64,000 nucleotides of DNA from Rhodospirillaceae bacterium (GCA_028822445.1 JAPKDQ010000001.1:62001-126000); one strand, 5' to 3'; numbered from the stretch's first letter, positions 1 to 9,245 are shown. The notes: generated by a model not told the origin, from the sequence alone. A program made the numbers and translations.

Positions 1-101
1 TGCGTTAGCTTAGTCCAGTCTCTAGTCATAGTTATAGGTCTCGGTCATGTTTAATTAAGTTAGAATAGAACAAAGCCGCTATATCACTTGGGGGGCACGC
101 C

Positions 102-812
102 ATGACGATCATGCTTTATGACCTTGCCGGAGCCGACGGCAGGCGCTTCTCATCCAATTGCTGGCGCATCCAGTTTGCCTTGGCCCATAAAGGGTTGCCC
201 TATGAAACCGTGCCAACCCGGTTCACGGACATTGCGTCGATCGGTGACGGCTCTCACAAAACGATCCCCGTGATTGAAGATAAGGGCCAGCACATTTGCG
301 ATAGCTGGATCATATCAAATTATTTGGAAGACACCTATCCCAACACGCCGTCGCTGTTCGGTGAGGGGGGCGCCCAAGGCCCCGGCCGGTCCTACAGTCA
401 GTTCTTGCAACGCTGGGGTATGCGGGCGATCAGTTTCCCGCTGCTGAATGTTATAATCAAAGATATATACGACCGGCTGGACCCTGCCGACCAACCGTAC
501 TTTCGGGAAAGCCGTGAAGCTCGTTTCGGAGAAACCCTCGAGCAGATGGTCGGGGACCGCGAAAAAAAGGTGGAAGGGTTCCGTGCTGGTTTGAGCCCGT
601 TGCATACCTGTTTGGACGACCAGCCGTTTCTATCGGGTGCTGCGCCGCTCTACCCTGACTATGTTGTCGCGGCGGCATTGTTGTGGCCGCGCACCATGAC
701 GCGTTTGAAACTTCTGGGTGGTGACGACCCTTTAAGTGCATGGCTCGGCCGAATGCTCAGCTTATTTGATTGTCTCGCGGGAAAGCAGCCGAAGGAATGG
801 GATGGTGTTTAG
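102..812 (+). CDS. Glutathione S-transferase, LigE/beta-etherase-like
   Basis: A 236-residue cytosolic glutathione transferase. The N-terminal thioredoxin-like half (about residues 1-85) carries LYDL, a WRIQFALAHKGL helix, the cis-Pro segment TIPVIED and the glutathione gamma-Glu contact DSWIISNYLE; the rest is the helical C-terminal domain (DQPYFRESREARFGETLE, then DDPLSAW). These spacings resemble the LigE/GstFuA class, known for cleaving beta-aryl ether bonds of lignin-derived dimers, rather than the common beta or theta classes. GGGGGGC lies just before ATG 102 as ribosome binding site. It opens a run of catabolic genes that includes a flavin monooxygenase. The fold is sure; the ether substrate is inferred from resemblance. 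Confidence 0.82.
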   Translation: MTIMLYDLAGADGRRFSSNCWRIQFALAHKGLPYETVPTRFTDIASIGDGSHKTIPVIEDKGQHICDSWIISNYLEDTYPNTPSLFGEGGAQGPGRSYSQFLQRWGMRAISFPLLNVIIKDIYDRLDPADQPYFRESREARFGETLEQMVGDREKKVEGFRAGLSPLHTCLDDQPFLSGAAPLYPDYVVAAALLWPRTMTRLKLLGGDDPLSAWLGRMLSLFDCLAGKQPKEWDGV

Positions 813-1019
813 CTGGCAGCCAACAACAACCAAACCAACGCCTGCCGTAAAACATAGAAATTCAATTGCTGTTGCCACCAAAGGAATAATGAACCAATAG
901 AGCCGGGACTTTTTCTAGCCGAAAGGGGTGGTCCATGTTTCGGTTAGCGTAGCATGAAGTTGGCCATTTCCGGCGATGCGTGTATGTGAAGCGCTTGTAA
1001 GAGAAGGGTACAGATCCAC

Positions 1020-2243
1020 ATGAAGACACTTCATCCCGATATCTTAATCTCTGGCGCTGGCATTGCTGGTGCGACCGTTGCGGCGGGTTTGCGTGGGCGA
1101 GGCTATTCGGTGATTCAGCTTGAAGCTTCCGGGCAACAGTTGGATTCAGCACGAGGAGATCACCTTGGCCCGCGGGTGGTTGAAACGCTAGCGAATTGGA
1201 ACATTCTTGATGCGTTCTTTGCTGCGGGCGCGGAAAAGCGCCTCGGCGCGAAATGGCTCACGCCGGAGGGTGATGTCATCCTGCACTCCAGTATGGATGA
1301 TTTGCCCTTACCGCACCCTTACTACATCGTTTTGAACCATGATTTGATCGCAACCACGGCTTTGGACCTTGCTGTCACGGATTCGGCCTTTGACTACACT
1401 CTCTTTCGCCCAGTTGCTGCGAGGGATATTACGATAGGTGACAACGCACTCGGCGGCGTGACAGAGGTGAATATTAAGACGCCCGATGGTGAGGCTATTT
1501 CTATCCAACCGCGCATGACCATTGCGTGTGATGGCCGGTCGTCAAAAATTCGGGAGGCCTGCGGTTTTGACATTGCCCATGCCTATGACTACGAGAAGCC
1601 GTTCGTGGTTCTGTTCGGGCCACGCGGCGAGTTGCAAGACCCACGCAATGAAATCAATTCCTATATGTCCATGAGCGGCAGCGTTGGCCGGATTCCCCGT
1701 ATGGGCGGGCAATGGAAAATCGGCTTGGCCATCAACAAGGAAGACATCGGGCGATGGAAGTCGTCCACAGTTGATGACCGCAAGCGCCTGCTGGCCGAAC
1801 GAGCAGGACCACTCGGTGTTCTGGAAACCGAGGTTGCTGGGTTTTACCCTGTCATCCGCCGTGAAACGGCGCGCTGGGCCAAAGGCACAACCGTTCTCCT
1901 TGGAGACGCATGCCATACTGTTCACCCGGCGCGTGGCCAGGGCATGAACTTTGGTATTCGCTGCGCTGCCAAACTGTTCGAGTTCCTTCCGGACCCAAAA
2001 GAGATGACTGATTCGGCGTTAGTATCGCAACGGCTGTCGGACTATGAGGCGGCTGTTAAGCCCCGCACGGATATGCAGCTTTCTGATAATCATGAACGCG
2101 GTTTGCATATGGATGGTACGGGGTTAGAACGCATGCAGGCTGAAATCCCTGCGCTTCGGGCGATAGCCCAAGACCCGGACGCTAGTTTTCGCTATCGCAT
2201 GACCATGGCTGGTTATTCTGACCGGCTTGAACCCAAGTCTTAA
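1020..2243 (+). CDS. FAD-dependent aromatic-type monooxygenase (PHBH family)
   Basis: A 407-residue flavoprotein hydroxylase of the p-hydroxybenzoate hydroxylase group, using NAD(P)H and O2 to hydroxylate a small organic substrate. The Rossmann fingerprint GAGIAG lies at residues 12-17, the DG motif (CDGRSS) near 171 and the GD motif (GDACHTVHP) near 295-303, followed by GQGMN, which binds FAD. The length is normal for the family. The start at 1020 has only a weak upstream purine stretch. It is followed after 18 bp by a methyltransferase, suggesting a hydroxylation plus methylation (or demethylation) pair. The substrate cannot be read from the sequence. Confidence 0.88.
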   Translation: MKTLHPDILISGAGIAGATVAAGLRGRGYSVIQLEASGQQLDSARGDHLGPRVVETLANWNILDAFFAAGAEKRLGAKWLTPEGDVILHSSMDDLPLPHPYYIVLNHDLIATTALDLAVTDSAFDYTLFRPVAARDITIGDNALGGVTEVNIKTPDGEAISIQPRMTIACDGRSSKIREACGFDIAHAYDYEKPFVVLFGPRGELQDPRNEINSYMSMSGSVGRIPRMGGQWKIGLAINKEDIGRWKSSTVDDRKRLLAERAGPLGVLETEVAGFYPVIRRETARWAKGTTVLLGDACHTVHPARGQGMNFGIRCAAKLFEFLPDPKEMTDSALVSQRLSDYEAAVKPRTDMQLSDNHERGLHMDGTGLERMQAEIPALRAIAQDPDASFRYRMTMAGYSDRLEPKS

Positions 2244-2261
2244 TCGTCCGTAAGGTTTAAA

Positions 2262-2957
2262 ATGCCTAGCGTTATTAACCCTAATGTTCAGTTCGATGGT
2301 GAAATGTCGGTGCGGTATGATTGCTTCGTTCCGAAACTCATTCCGGACTATGTACACCTCCACGAACTTTTGGTTGCTCAACTGGGAATTGCTCTAGGTA
2401 AGGGCTCGCGCATTCTCGTTGTCGGAGCCGGAACCTGCACTGAAGTTCTCACCCTTGCAGACTTCGATCCCACTTGGACCTTTGTTGCGGTCGAGCCATC
2501 GGCGCCGATGGTAAGCGTTGCCCGTGAGCGTATAGAGGCCGCCGGCCTGAGTGATCGCGTGTCTTTTCACGTTGGCACACTTGGCACTCTTAAAGATCAA
2601 GGCCCTTTCGATGCGGCGACTGCGATCTTGATGATGCATTTTGTTCCGGTCGATCAGAAGGCAGCCGTCTTTGAAGACATTGCCAAACGCCTAAAGACGA
2701 ACGCGCCCCTAGTTATGGTGCACCCCATCGGCGACCCAGAGTCGGACGAGCACGCGCCAGCCATGCAGGCGTGGCGTAACCACATGAATGAAACTTTAAA
2801 AGAGAAAGCGGACACGGTGTACGCGAACGTATCGGAGACCCTGCATTTTATGTCTGATAACGCACAAACCGACGCCTTGAGCGGCGTCGGCTTTGATCAG
2901 GTGGTGCGGTTCCACACCCGTATGGTGTTTGGTGCGTGGGTCGCGATGAAGGGCTAG
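2262..2957 (+). CDS. Class I SAM-dependent methyltransferase
   Basis: A 231-residue soluble methyltransferase. Motif I for S-adenosylmethionine is ILVVGAGTCTEVL (about residues 50-62), the acidic ribose-binding residue follows in FVAVEPS, and the post-II region AAILMMHFVP resembles the tRNA (cmo5U34) methyltransferase / UbiE-like fold. It lies 18 bp after the FAD monooxygenase, so both are probably co-transcribed. The target could be a small phenolic or carboxylic metabolite; nothing in the sequence fixes it. Confidence 0.8.
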   Translation: MPSVINPNVQFDGEMSVRYDCFVPKLIPDYVHLHELLVAQLGIALGKGSRILVVGAGTCTEVLTLADFDPTWTFVAVEPSAPMVSVARERIEAAGLSDRVSFHVGTLGTLKDQGPFDAATAILMMHFVPVDQKAAVFEDIAKRLKTNAPLVMVHPIGDPESDEHAPAMQAWRNHMNETLKEKADTVYANVSETLHFMSDNAQTDALSGVGFDQVVRFHTRMVFGAWVAMKG

Positions 2958-2972
2958 CTGCGTTGGCCGTAA

Positions 2973-3260
2973 CTATTTGTTCACGTCTGACATAATGAAA
3001 TCTTTGACGTTCGGCAAAAAAACGTTGTGGATAATATCCACATGAGTGTCATGTTTCTCATAGTCGTTGCGGGCGTCTTGATCTGCGAAGTCGCCAATTA
3101 AAAGCCACTTGTAGGGGCTGGTTGCACCCGCTGGTACAACGTTCTCTTCCAGCATGAGGGCGTCGACGGTTGGTAGTGACGCAAGTTTTTTCATTCTGCC
3201 GATGATTTCTTCAGCGTCGGCATCTTCATTGAGATTGAATAGAACTACGTGGCGGTGCAT
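2973..3260 (-). CDS. Stress-responsive alpha/beta-barrel (Dabb) protein
   Basis: A 95-residue protein with the Dabb signature: an N-terminal HRHVVLFNL strand, a middle LMLEENV and a helix YEKHDTHVDIIHNVF ending in the IMSD strand. Dabb proteins form dimeric ferredoxin-like barrels and include olivetolic acid cyclase-type enzymes and many unknowns. An A-rich leader ending in AAGGAGAATC precedes the start. It converges with the methyltransferase (15 bp gap) and is divergent from the flavin monooxygenase at 3476, so it could act on a product of these oxygenases. That role is inference. Confidence 0.75.
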   Translation of the reverse strand: MHRHVVLFNLNEDADAEEIIGRMKKLASLPTVDALMLEENVVPAGATSPYKWLLIGDFADQDARNDYEKHDTHVDIIHNVFLPNVKDFIMSDVNK

Positions 3261-3332
3261 GTTGATTCTCCTTTTTTTTTGATCTTAAAGTGTTGGACAT
3301 AGCCTAGTTCGGGTACACTTTCTGTTCAAGGC

Positions 3333-3362
3333 GCCCCACAATTTGTAGCAGAACTGTGGGGC
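3333..3362. repeat. Inverted repeat between divergent genes
   Basis: GCCCCACA (3333-3340) and TGTGGGGC (3355-3362) form a perfect 8-bp inverted repeat with a 14-base spacer, midway between the Dabb gene (minus) and the LLM monooxygenase (plus). No T-run follows on the plus strand, so it is more likely an operator or leader hairpin than a terminator. No regulator gene is adjacent. Confidence 0.4.
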
Positions 3363-3475
3363 TTGTGTTCATTAGGTAAAATAATGCGGGACAGCTGGTT
3401 CGACGCTTGGACTTTAGTTGTACTCTGGTGCACACTTATATCTCTCAGTTATTACCGCTGTATAAGGGACGCCCC

Positions 3476-4660
3476 ATGGAGTCGCTCCGCTTCGGGACTT
3501 TCATTCCCCCCATCCATCCGGTTAAGGAAAATCCGACGCTCTGTCTCGAGCGAGACCTTGAGATGGTTGAGCACATGGATAAGCTTGGCTTTGATGAGGC
3601 CTGGTTCGGCGAGCACCATTCCGCTGGGACAGAGCTGTATTCTACCCCTGAGTTTATGATCCTGGCGGCCCACTACCGCACCAGGCGCATCCGTCTCGGT
3701 ACCGGCGTCAGCTCGCTGCCCTACCACCACCCGCTGATTTTTGCCGACCGCTTCATGCAGTTACACCATATGACTCAAGGCCGCGCCATGTTCGGTGCTG
3801 GGCCGGGGGCTTTAGTCTCCGATGCCAAGATGATGGGCATTGAGACCGACCGTCAACGGGACATGATGGAAGAGGCGCTTGAAGACATTCTCAAACTATT
3901 CCGCGGTGAGACGGTCAATCATGAGACCGATTGGTACACCCTGAAGAATGCGCGTTTACAACTGCGTCCCTACGGCAACCAACCGATCGATGTTGTGACA
4001 GCCTCAATGATGTCGCCGTCCGGCCCTAAAGCTGCAGGGCGCCTTGGTACAGGTCTATTGTCCATGAGTGCATCTGCCGCGCCAGCTTTAAAAGTAGCGG
4101 GAACCAATTGGGACCTGGCCTGTGACGTGGCGGCCGAGCACGGCAACACCATGGATCGCTCGCAATGGCGGATGATTGGATTGGTGCATGTTGCCGAAAC
4201 CCGGGAACAGGCGATCTCTGACGTTCAGTTTGGGATAGAAGACTGGGTGAAGTATTTTGAAGATGTCGCGGTTATTCCAATGGTGCCTCCCGAGCGGCGC
4301 GGCGATCCCGTCGCACACTTGATGGATACCGGTCATGCGGCGATTGGAACTCCTGACGAAGTGATCAAGCAGGTTGAAGGTCTATGGGAGTCATCTCAGG
4401 GCGGGTTCGGGTGTTTTCTGACCACTGATCATAATTGGACTTCGCGTGAAGCCAAGCTCAAGTCATACGAGTTGATCGCACGCCATGTGTTTCCGCACTT
4501 TCAGGGTCACAATGTCCAACGGGAACAGTCCAACGCCTGGGTGCGCAAGAGTCAAAAAGATTTTAAGGCGAGCCATAATCAAGCAACAGCAAAGCAGATC
4601 GCGCGGCATAACCGGCAACAAGACGCCAAAGCGAAGCCTACGACCGCTGCGGCGGAATAG
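3476..4660 (+). CDS. LLM-class flavin-dependent monooxygenase
   Basis: A luciferase-like TIM-barrel monooxygenase of 394 residues that would use reduced FMN from a partner reductase. The N-terminus reads SLRFGTFIPP; GFDEAWFGEHHSAG and RIRLGTGVSSLPYHHP are the typical LLM motifs, and the fold runs to about residue 340. An Ala/Gln/Lys-rich tail follows (about 355-394), low in complexity and likely disordered. ATG 3476 is preferred over upstream starts because the family begins here. It resembles limonene 1,2-monooxygenase and alkanal monooxygenase-like enzymes; the substrate is unknown. A Nudix remnant follows it immediately. Confidence 0.85.
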   Translation: MESLRFGTFIPPIHPVKENPTLCLERDLEMVEHMDKLGFDEAWFGEHHSAGTELYSTPEFMILAAHYRTRRIRLGTGVSSLPYHHPLIFADRFMQLHHMTQGRAMFGAGPGALVSDAKMMGIETDRQRDMMEEALEDILKLFRGETVNHETDWYTLKNARLQLRPYGNQPIDVVTASMMSPSGPKAAGRLGTGLLSMSASAAPALKVAGTNWDLACDVAAEHGNTMDRSQWRMIGLVHVAETREQAISDVQFGIEDWVKYFEDVAVIPMVPPERRGDPVAHLMDTGHAAIGTPDEVIKQVEGLWESSQGGFGCFLTTDHNWTSREAKLKSYELIARHVFPHFQGHNVQREQSNAWVRKSQKDFKASHNQATAKQIARHNRQQDAKAKPTTAAAE

Positions 4661-4685
4661 ATCGCACAGTCTAGTGAAGCGCCTC

Positions 4686-5147
4686 ATGTCTGGCCTGTTT
4701 CATCTTATTCCATCGTCTGTGCTGCGCCTTGGTTTATTTCTAGCCAACGCCAAATTCAATCACGGTGCTATTGCCGTGGTCTCGAACAATAAAGGGTATG
4801 TTCTGTTGTTGCGCCATGTCTTTCGCAAGAGTTATCCTTGGGTTTTTCAGCCGGTTTCGTGAACGCTGGCGAATATGCGTCATCAGCGGCATTGCGAGCA
4901 CTCAAGGAAGAAACAGGCTTTGATGCCATAGTTATTCATGTCGGATCGACTGCGTTGGTCGCGTCGCGGTATCTCGAAACCGTTGTTTACGGTCATGCGA
5001 AGGCGGCCAGTCCGATGATAAACTTGAGCCATGAGGTTTTTGAAGCCCACTGGGTGGTGCCGGATCAGGTAAGAGACGGATATTATTCAAGGGCTACACC
5101 CTGATCAATTGGCGCCGCTCTTGGCGGTAATAGATCGGGATTTTTAG
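4686..5147 (+). pseudogene. Nudix hydrolase with two frameshifts
   Basis: The N-terminal part (4686 to about 4847) reads as a Nudix fold start in one frame, including NHGAIAVV and LLLRHVF, then runs into a stop. One base missing in the GGG at about 4841-4843 would restore YPWG and continue into the Nudix box at GFVNAGEYASSAALRALKEE (about 4850-4910) in another frame. One extra base near 5080 returns the reading to the first frame, ending in LHPDQLAPLLAVIDRDF with stop TAG 5145-5147. The box also has Ala where the REUxEE Glu is expected, consistent with decay. Two sequencing indels would be the alternative explanation. Confidence 0.75.
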
Positions 5148-5156
5148 GAGGTCACA

Positions 5157-5993
5157 ATGCTTCAAGGGTTTACCCGTCCGTTTTCACCTCAGGGGAAAGC
5201 CTCTGCGTTACCGCCTTTGCCGTGGCTGTTTGCTGCCGACCAGGTAATGGTTCACTTTCGTGCTGATCCAGACGTTCTTGAGTCCTACCTACCACCGCCG
5301 ATGACTCCCAACCCGGACCGCCGAGGTGAGGCGTTCATGTGGACGCCAAATTTGCGGTGCCAGCCGGTCGACCCAGACATCAAGGCTGACATTCTCAATC
5401 CGGCACGTACTCAATACAATGTGTGCGTCATCGCAGTACCCGGGATGTTCGAAGGTGAGCCGGCCTTGATCAGCGCCTATCAATGGTGTGATCGGGATTG
5501 GTTGGTTATTCTCAGTTGGATGATCGGGACGTGCGCTAAGCAGGTCGAGTTTCGTGACAATGGTGTCCACCCACTCTACGCAGCGGTTGGCTCTTCGCAA
5601 ACCGGATCGCTTGGCACTACCTTCACCCGCACCCTGTCGCGTAATGGTGAACAATTGATCCGCTTAGAATACACGCCCGAGGAAATGATAGAGCCGTCGG
5701 ACATGTCTTTCTTTACCAGCGCTTTCCCCTTGTTGTCAGAGCGGCATATCCCCGACCTTAATGTGCCGGCCGCCGGTAAGCCGTTGATCCACGATCTTAC
5801 GCAGATGCTGCTAGAGGACGGCAATGCGCAAAACTTTATGCGAGGGCCCGCCAAATTGGACTTTAATGCCTTTGCTGATAACGAGGAACTCGGGCCGTTG
5901 CAGCCGACAGAGGTTCTTGGCGGGTTTCGCTGGCAGACCTCTTGGGTGATGCCGGGTATAAAAACCGTCCACGATTATTTAAAGGACGCCTAA
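5157..5993 (+). CDS. Acetoacetate decarboxylase-family protein
   Basis: A 278-residue member of the acetoacetate decarboxylase-like superfamily, shown by the LPPLPWLFAADQVMVHF start, the LESYLPPPM segment, the WCDRDWLVILSWMIGTCAKQVEFR core and the late FRWQTSW strand. A strong AGGAGG site precedes ATG 5157. In true decarboxylases the core has two adjacent lysines, the first forming the Schiff base; here a single lysine (K128) follows TCA, so decarboxylation is doubtful and a hydratase, lyase or cyclase activity of the wider superfamily is possible. The alignment of this site was made by eye. Confidence 0.75.
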   Translation: MLQGFTRPFSPQGKASALPPLPWLFAADQVMVHFRADPDVLESYLPPPMTPNPDRRGEAFMWTPNLRCQPVDPDIKADILNPARTQYNVCVIAVPGMFEGEPALISAYQWCDRDWLVILSWMIGTCAKQVEFRDNGVHPLYAAVGSSQTGSLGTTFTRTLSRNGEQLIRLEYTPEEMIEPSDMSFFTSAFPLLSERHIPDLNVPAAGKPLIHDLTQMLLEDGNAQNFMRGPAKLDFNAFADNEELGPLQPTEVLGGFRWQTSWVMPGIKTVHDYLKDA

Positions 5994-6275
5994 AAAGAAC
6001 TCGTCCCATCCCCTTAGATGAGCCCGGTGTGTGCCTGGTCTCCGTTTTCATGGATCGACTGTTGATGGTTGCACCCCTTAACTACGGCCTACCTAAGGCT
6101 TTGTTTATGAAAGATATTTTTTAGTGCATTTACGCTTTCCTCACAAAATGGAGCGTGGCGGTGCGTTTTTGTCACCTGTTGAACATTTTGTCCTCGTTTT
6201 GACTCGCCAAGCTGTGGTCCTCCCTGCAGCATGTCTTCAATCAAAAACCACCGTTTAGAACAAGGGATGCCTCTC
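5994..6275. other. Intergenic stretch, no gene seen
   Basis: About 280 bases between the decarboxylase-like gene and the serine hydrolase. No open frame with a protein-like composition, no clear hairpin with a T-run and no convincing sigma70 promoter were seen. Confidence 0.5.
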
Positions 6276-7550
6276 ATGCGTAGACTTTCGACTGCGAGTT
6301 TAGCCGCAGCCTTTACACTCGTTTCTCTGCAAGCCTGCGCGCAAACGGAAGGGCGTGTGCTCGATATGACGCCTGAGCAGATCCAGGAGAAGATCGACTG
6401 GGTCAATGAGGCTGAATCGCGGGATTATGAATTCTGGCGCCGCTATCGCGATCAACCAGACCAAGCGGCTTTTCGCCAGCCTCAGGATTGGTACAATCCG
6501 CTGATCTTGGTCGACGGTGGCAATCAACCTTACCTCCCCACTGCCGATGCAGACGAGGCGCCAACGATCTCGGCTGAAGCCTTGAAGGTGGCGACGGACT
6601 GGGCGATGGAGCGAGAGACTCAAGCCTTCATCGTCTACCATCAAGGCAAGATTCGTCATCAAGCCTTCATGGATGGTTTCCACGACACGTCGCCAATCAG
6701 TTCTCACTCATGGGTTAAAACCTTGCACGGTATTCTCGCGGGCTTTGCTGTCGAGGATGGCGACATCAAAAGTCTTGATGATCCCATTGAGAATTATCTG
6801 CATGAGTGGAAGGACGACCCGCGCGGACAGATTACTGTGCGTGAAGTTCTGGAAAACAGAACGGGTTTAGCGCCTCCGTTCGATAATCCGGGGCAGCCTT
6901 GGTCACTCGGCCTTCAAGCTGTTGAAGGATCTGATATTTGGGGCACGACGCTGGCAACGCCACTGGCAAAGGAGCCCGGAACCGCGTTCGCTCACAATAA
7001 CCCTAACACACAGCTTCTTGGCATGATCCTGCAGCGCGCCACAGGCAAGAACTTTGCTGCCTATCTCGGCGAGAAGCTGTGGAAGCCTATGGGGGCACAA
7101 CGCGGCGCGCTGCGCAAAGACGGCCTGAACGGGAACGTCATTTCGTACTGCTGCTTCCTGTCTGCGCCGGCTGACTGGATGCGCATCGCGCACCTTCTGA
7201 AAGACGACGGTAAACTGCCAGATGGCACGCAATTGTTGCCTGAAGGTTGGGTCAATCAAATGCTCTCTGGGTCAGAGCAAAACCCCAATTACGGATTCCA
7301 AATCTGGATGGATCACGAATTTACTGAAAACCGTCCCTACTACCCAGACATGCCACCAAGCTTTGCTAACAAACACTCTGAGCCATTTGCTGTGGACGAT
7401 CTTTTCTATCTCGATGGCGGTGGCAAGGTGCGCATCTGGATCAGCCGCAAGCTCGATTTGATCGTGTTGCGCACGGGATATCCACCGCCCAAAGGCATGG
7501 GCTTTGATGAGCCCGTGCTGCCAAACACTATTATTCGCGGTATTTTTTAA
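6276..7550 (+). CDS. Serine hydrolase lipoprotein, beta-lactamase class C fold
   Basis: A 424-residue exported protein. The signal is MRRLSTASLAAAFTLVSLQAC with lipobox Cys21, so it is probably lipid-anchored. The beta-lactamase-like domain has the SxxK catalytic pair S145-W-V-K148. The second motif, normally YxN, reads HNN (in FAHNNPNTQLLG), and a GGGK segment near the end stands where the KTG-like motif is expected. ATG 6276 was chosen because AAGGG lies 9 bases upstream; ATG 6267 has no usable spacing. Likely an esterase or peptidase of the EstB/DD-peptidase group. It lies 10 bp before the SDR gene. Confidence 0.8.
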   Translation: MRRLSTASLAAAFTLVSLQACAQTEGRVLDMTPEQIQEKIDWVNEAESRDYEFWRRYRDQPDQAAFRQPQDWYNPLILVDGGNQPYLPTADADEAPTISAEALKVATDWAMERETQAFIVYHQGKIRHQAFMDGFHDTSPISSHSWVKTLHGILAGFAVEDGDIKSLDDPIENYLHEWKDDPRGQITVREVLENRTGLAPPFDNPGQPWSLGLQAVEGSDIWGTTLATPLAKEPGTAFAHNNPNTQLLGMILQRATGKNFAAYLGEKLWKPMGAQRGALRKDGLNGNVISYCCFLSAPADWMRIAHLLKDDGKLPDGTQLLPEGWVNQMLSGSEQNPNYGFQIWMDHEFTENRPYYPDMPPSFANKHSEPFAVDDLFYLDGGGKVRIWISRKLDLIVLRTGYPPPKGMGFDEPVLPNTIIRGIF

Positions 7551-7560
7551 GGGATAGAAC

Positions 7561-8316
7561 ATGTCTCAACTTTCTAACAAAACAGCTCTTATTACAGGTG
7601 CTAATCGTGGAATCGGGGCGGGCGTTGCGCGCGCCTTTGCTGCCGAGGGTGCCAGTGTCGCGATCAACTACCCCGACGCTGGCTCAGCAGATGAAGCCAA
7701 AGCGCTGTGCGCTGAGATTGACACCAGCGGTGGTAAGGCAATCGCCGTCGAGGGTGATGTCACTGATGAAACTGCCGTCGCGGCGATGATTGCGCAAGCG
7801 ATCGAAGGTCTCGGCCGCATTGATATTCTGGTGAACAATGCGGGCATCGCTCATGCGGCACCGGTCGAAGATATTCCCGTCGACATATGGGATCAGGTGT
7901 TTGCCGTCCATGTGCGCGGCACATTTTTGACTTGCAAGCACGTCCTTCCGCATATGTATGAGCGCGGTACGGGGCGTATTATTAATACTACGTCGCAGCT
8001 AGCATATCTCGGTGCTGCAGGCTTCGCCCATTATACCGCAGCAAAGGGTGCGCTTGTGACGTTCACCCGGACGCTTGCTTTAGAAGCGGCGTCCAAAGGT
8101 GTCGGCGTGAATGCCGTTGCACCGGGCGCGACTAAAACCGCAATGCTTGATGACGTGCCTAAGGACATTCTGGAAGGAATCCGTCAGAGCATTCCGTTGG
8201 GAAAATTGGCAGAGATCGATGATATCGTCCCCAGCTATGTGTTCTTGGCCTCTGAGGGTGCCAGGCACTACGTCGGTCAGGTAATCAGCCCTAACGGTGG
8301 AGATATGTTCCTTTAG
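7561..8316 (+). CDS. SDR-family oxidoreductase
   Basis: A 251-residue classical short-chain dehydrogenase/reductase. The cofactor motif is TGANRGIGAG (about residues 13-22), NNAG follows DILV, the catalytic Tyr and Lys are in YTAAK, and the C-terminus is the usual GQVISPNGGDMFL. It resembles 3-oxoacyl-ACP reductase (FabG)-like enzymes acting on a hydroxyl/ketone pair; NAD or NADP preference is not clear. It sits between the serine hydrolase and the DUF1838 gene, in one probable operon. Confidence 0.86.
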   Translation: MSQLSNKTALITGANRGIGAGVARAFAAEGASVAINYPDAGSADEAKALCAEIDTSGGKAIAVEGDVTDETAVAAMIAQAIEGLGRIDILVNNAGIAHAAPVEDIPVDIWDQVFAVHVRGTFLTCKHVLPHMYERGTGRIINTTSQLAYLGAAGFAHYTAAKGALVTFTRTLALEAASKGVGVNAVAPGATKTAMLDDVPKDILEGIRQSIPLGKLAEIDDIVPSYVFLASEGARHYVGQVISPNGGDMFL

Positions 8317-8397
8317 GGGGCACGTTTGAATCAAGGTCGCCTCACCGCGCCTGTCTGTAGTACGCTGAGTTCATGTTCAGTCATTAAGGATCAAACC

Positions 8398-9243
8398 ATG
8401 CCAACACGGCGCGATACACTTCTAGGTGTTGGGGTAGCCGGCTTATCCGGTGGGATGATGCGCACACCTGCTTTTGCAGCTGGAGGGACCTATGACCTGG
8501 AAGACCCCAAGGATGCTGTCACAGCGTATGCGCGCATGCGCGGTAACCTCGATGGCACGCCGGGTATGTGGTGGTATAGCGGGAATATGTTTGCCAAACG
8601 TGCGGATGAGGTTGCCGTGCGCGTCCTCAAGATCGAAGGGTTTAGCTTTAATCGGTTAGCCAAGCGCGAGGACGGTCAGTTCGACCAGGTCATGGCCGAG
8701 GCGGGGTTCTTTATAGATCCAGAAACGGATGAGATTGCAGACGAGTGGGTGAACCCGCTAAACGGCCGTGCCTGTGAGCCTGGCCATTACAAATCCAATC
8801 AGACGATCGTCGTTGGCACGCAAGGCGTTTCTGGCTCTGAAGCTGCTGCTGTGCCGGTTCAGTTTGAGGGGACCGTTGAGGCCCAATCTCATGGTGGTCG
8901 TGTTTGGACGACGGAGAATATGGTGACCAAGTTGCCGAACCCACGGTCCCAAGCGACGGACCCATTGGGTTACTCTGGTCCGGTTGTTACGCTTACGTCT
9001 CTCGCGGCGTTTACAGGGCAGTTGGCCGACCTGAACAATCCGGACTTAGATTCCATGCCTGCAACGTTGCACTTCCAGAACCTTGCGCCTTGGATGCCAT
9101 GGATGAAAATGGGACAAGAGCCAGGCCTGGCGACATGGCAACTACTTGGAACGAAAGTTGAATCGACTGACGACATGCCAGATCGTTTGCGCCGCCGCCT
9201 TGAGTCTGATTATCCTGGCTGGCTGAACGAACCAGGGGTCTAA
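8398..9243 (+). CDS. DUF1838 family protein with Tat signal
   Basis: A 281-residue protein starting PTRRDTLLGVGVAGLSGG, a twin-arginine export signal with likely cleavage after AFA. The mature part (DPKDAVTAYARMRGNLDG, then WWYSGNMFA, WVNPLNG) matches the DUF1838 family, which has no established reaction but is recurrent in steroid and polyketide-type catabolic clusters. ATG 8398 fits the Tat signal; an upstream in-frame GTG/TTG start would only add an unlikely leader. It lies 2 bp before the next exported protein, so the two are probably co-translated. The family assignment is good; the function is unknown. Confidence 0.75.
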   Translation: MPTRRDTLLGVGVAGLSGGMMRTPAFAAGGTYDLEDPKDAVTAYARMRGNLDGTPGMWWYSGNMFAKRADEVAVRVLKIEGFSFNRLAKREDGQFDQVMAEAGFFIDPETDEIADEWVNPLNGRACEPGHYKSNQTIVVGTQGVSGSEAAAVPVQFEGTVEAQSHGGRVWTTENMVTKLPNPRSQATDPLGYSGPVVTLTSLAAFTGQLADLNNPDLDSMPATLHFQNLAPWMPWMKMGQEPGLATWQLLGTKVESTDDMPDRLRRRLESDYPGWLNEPGV

Positions 9244-9245
9244 GG

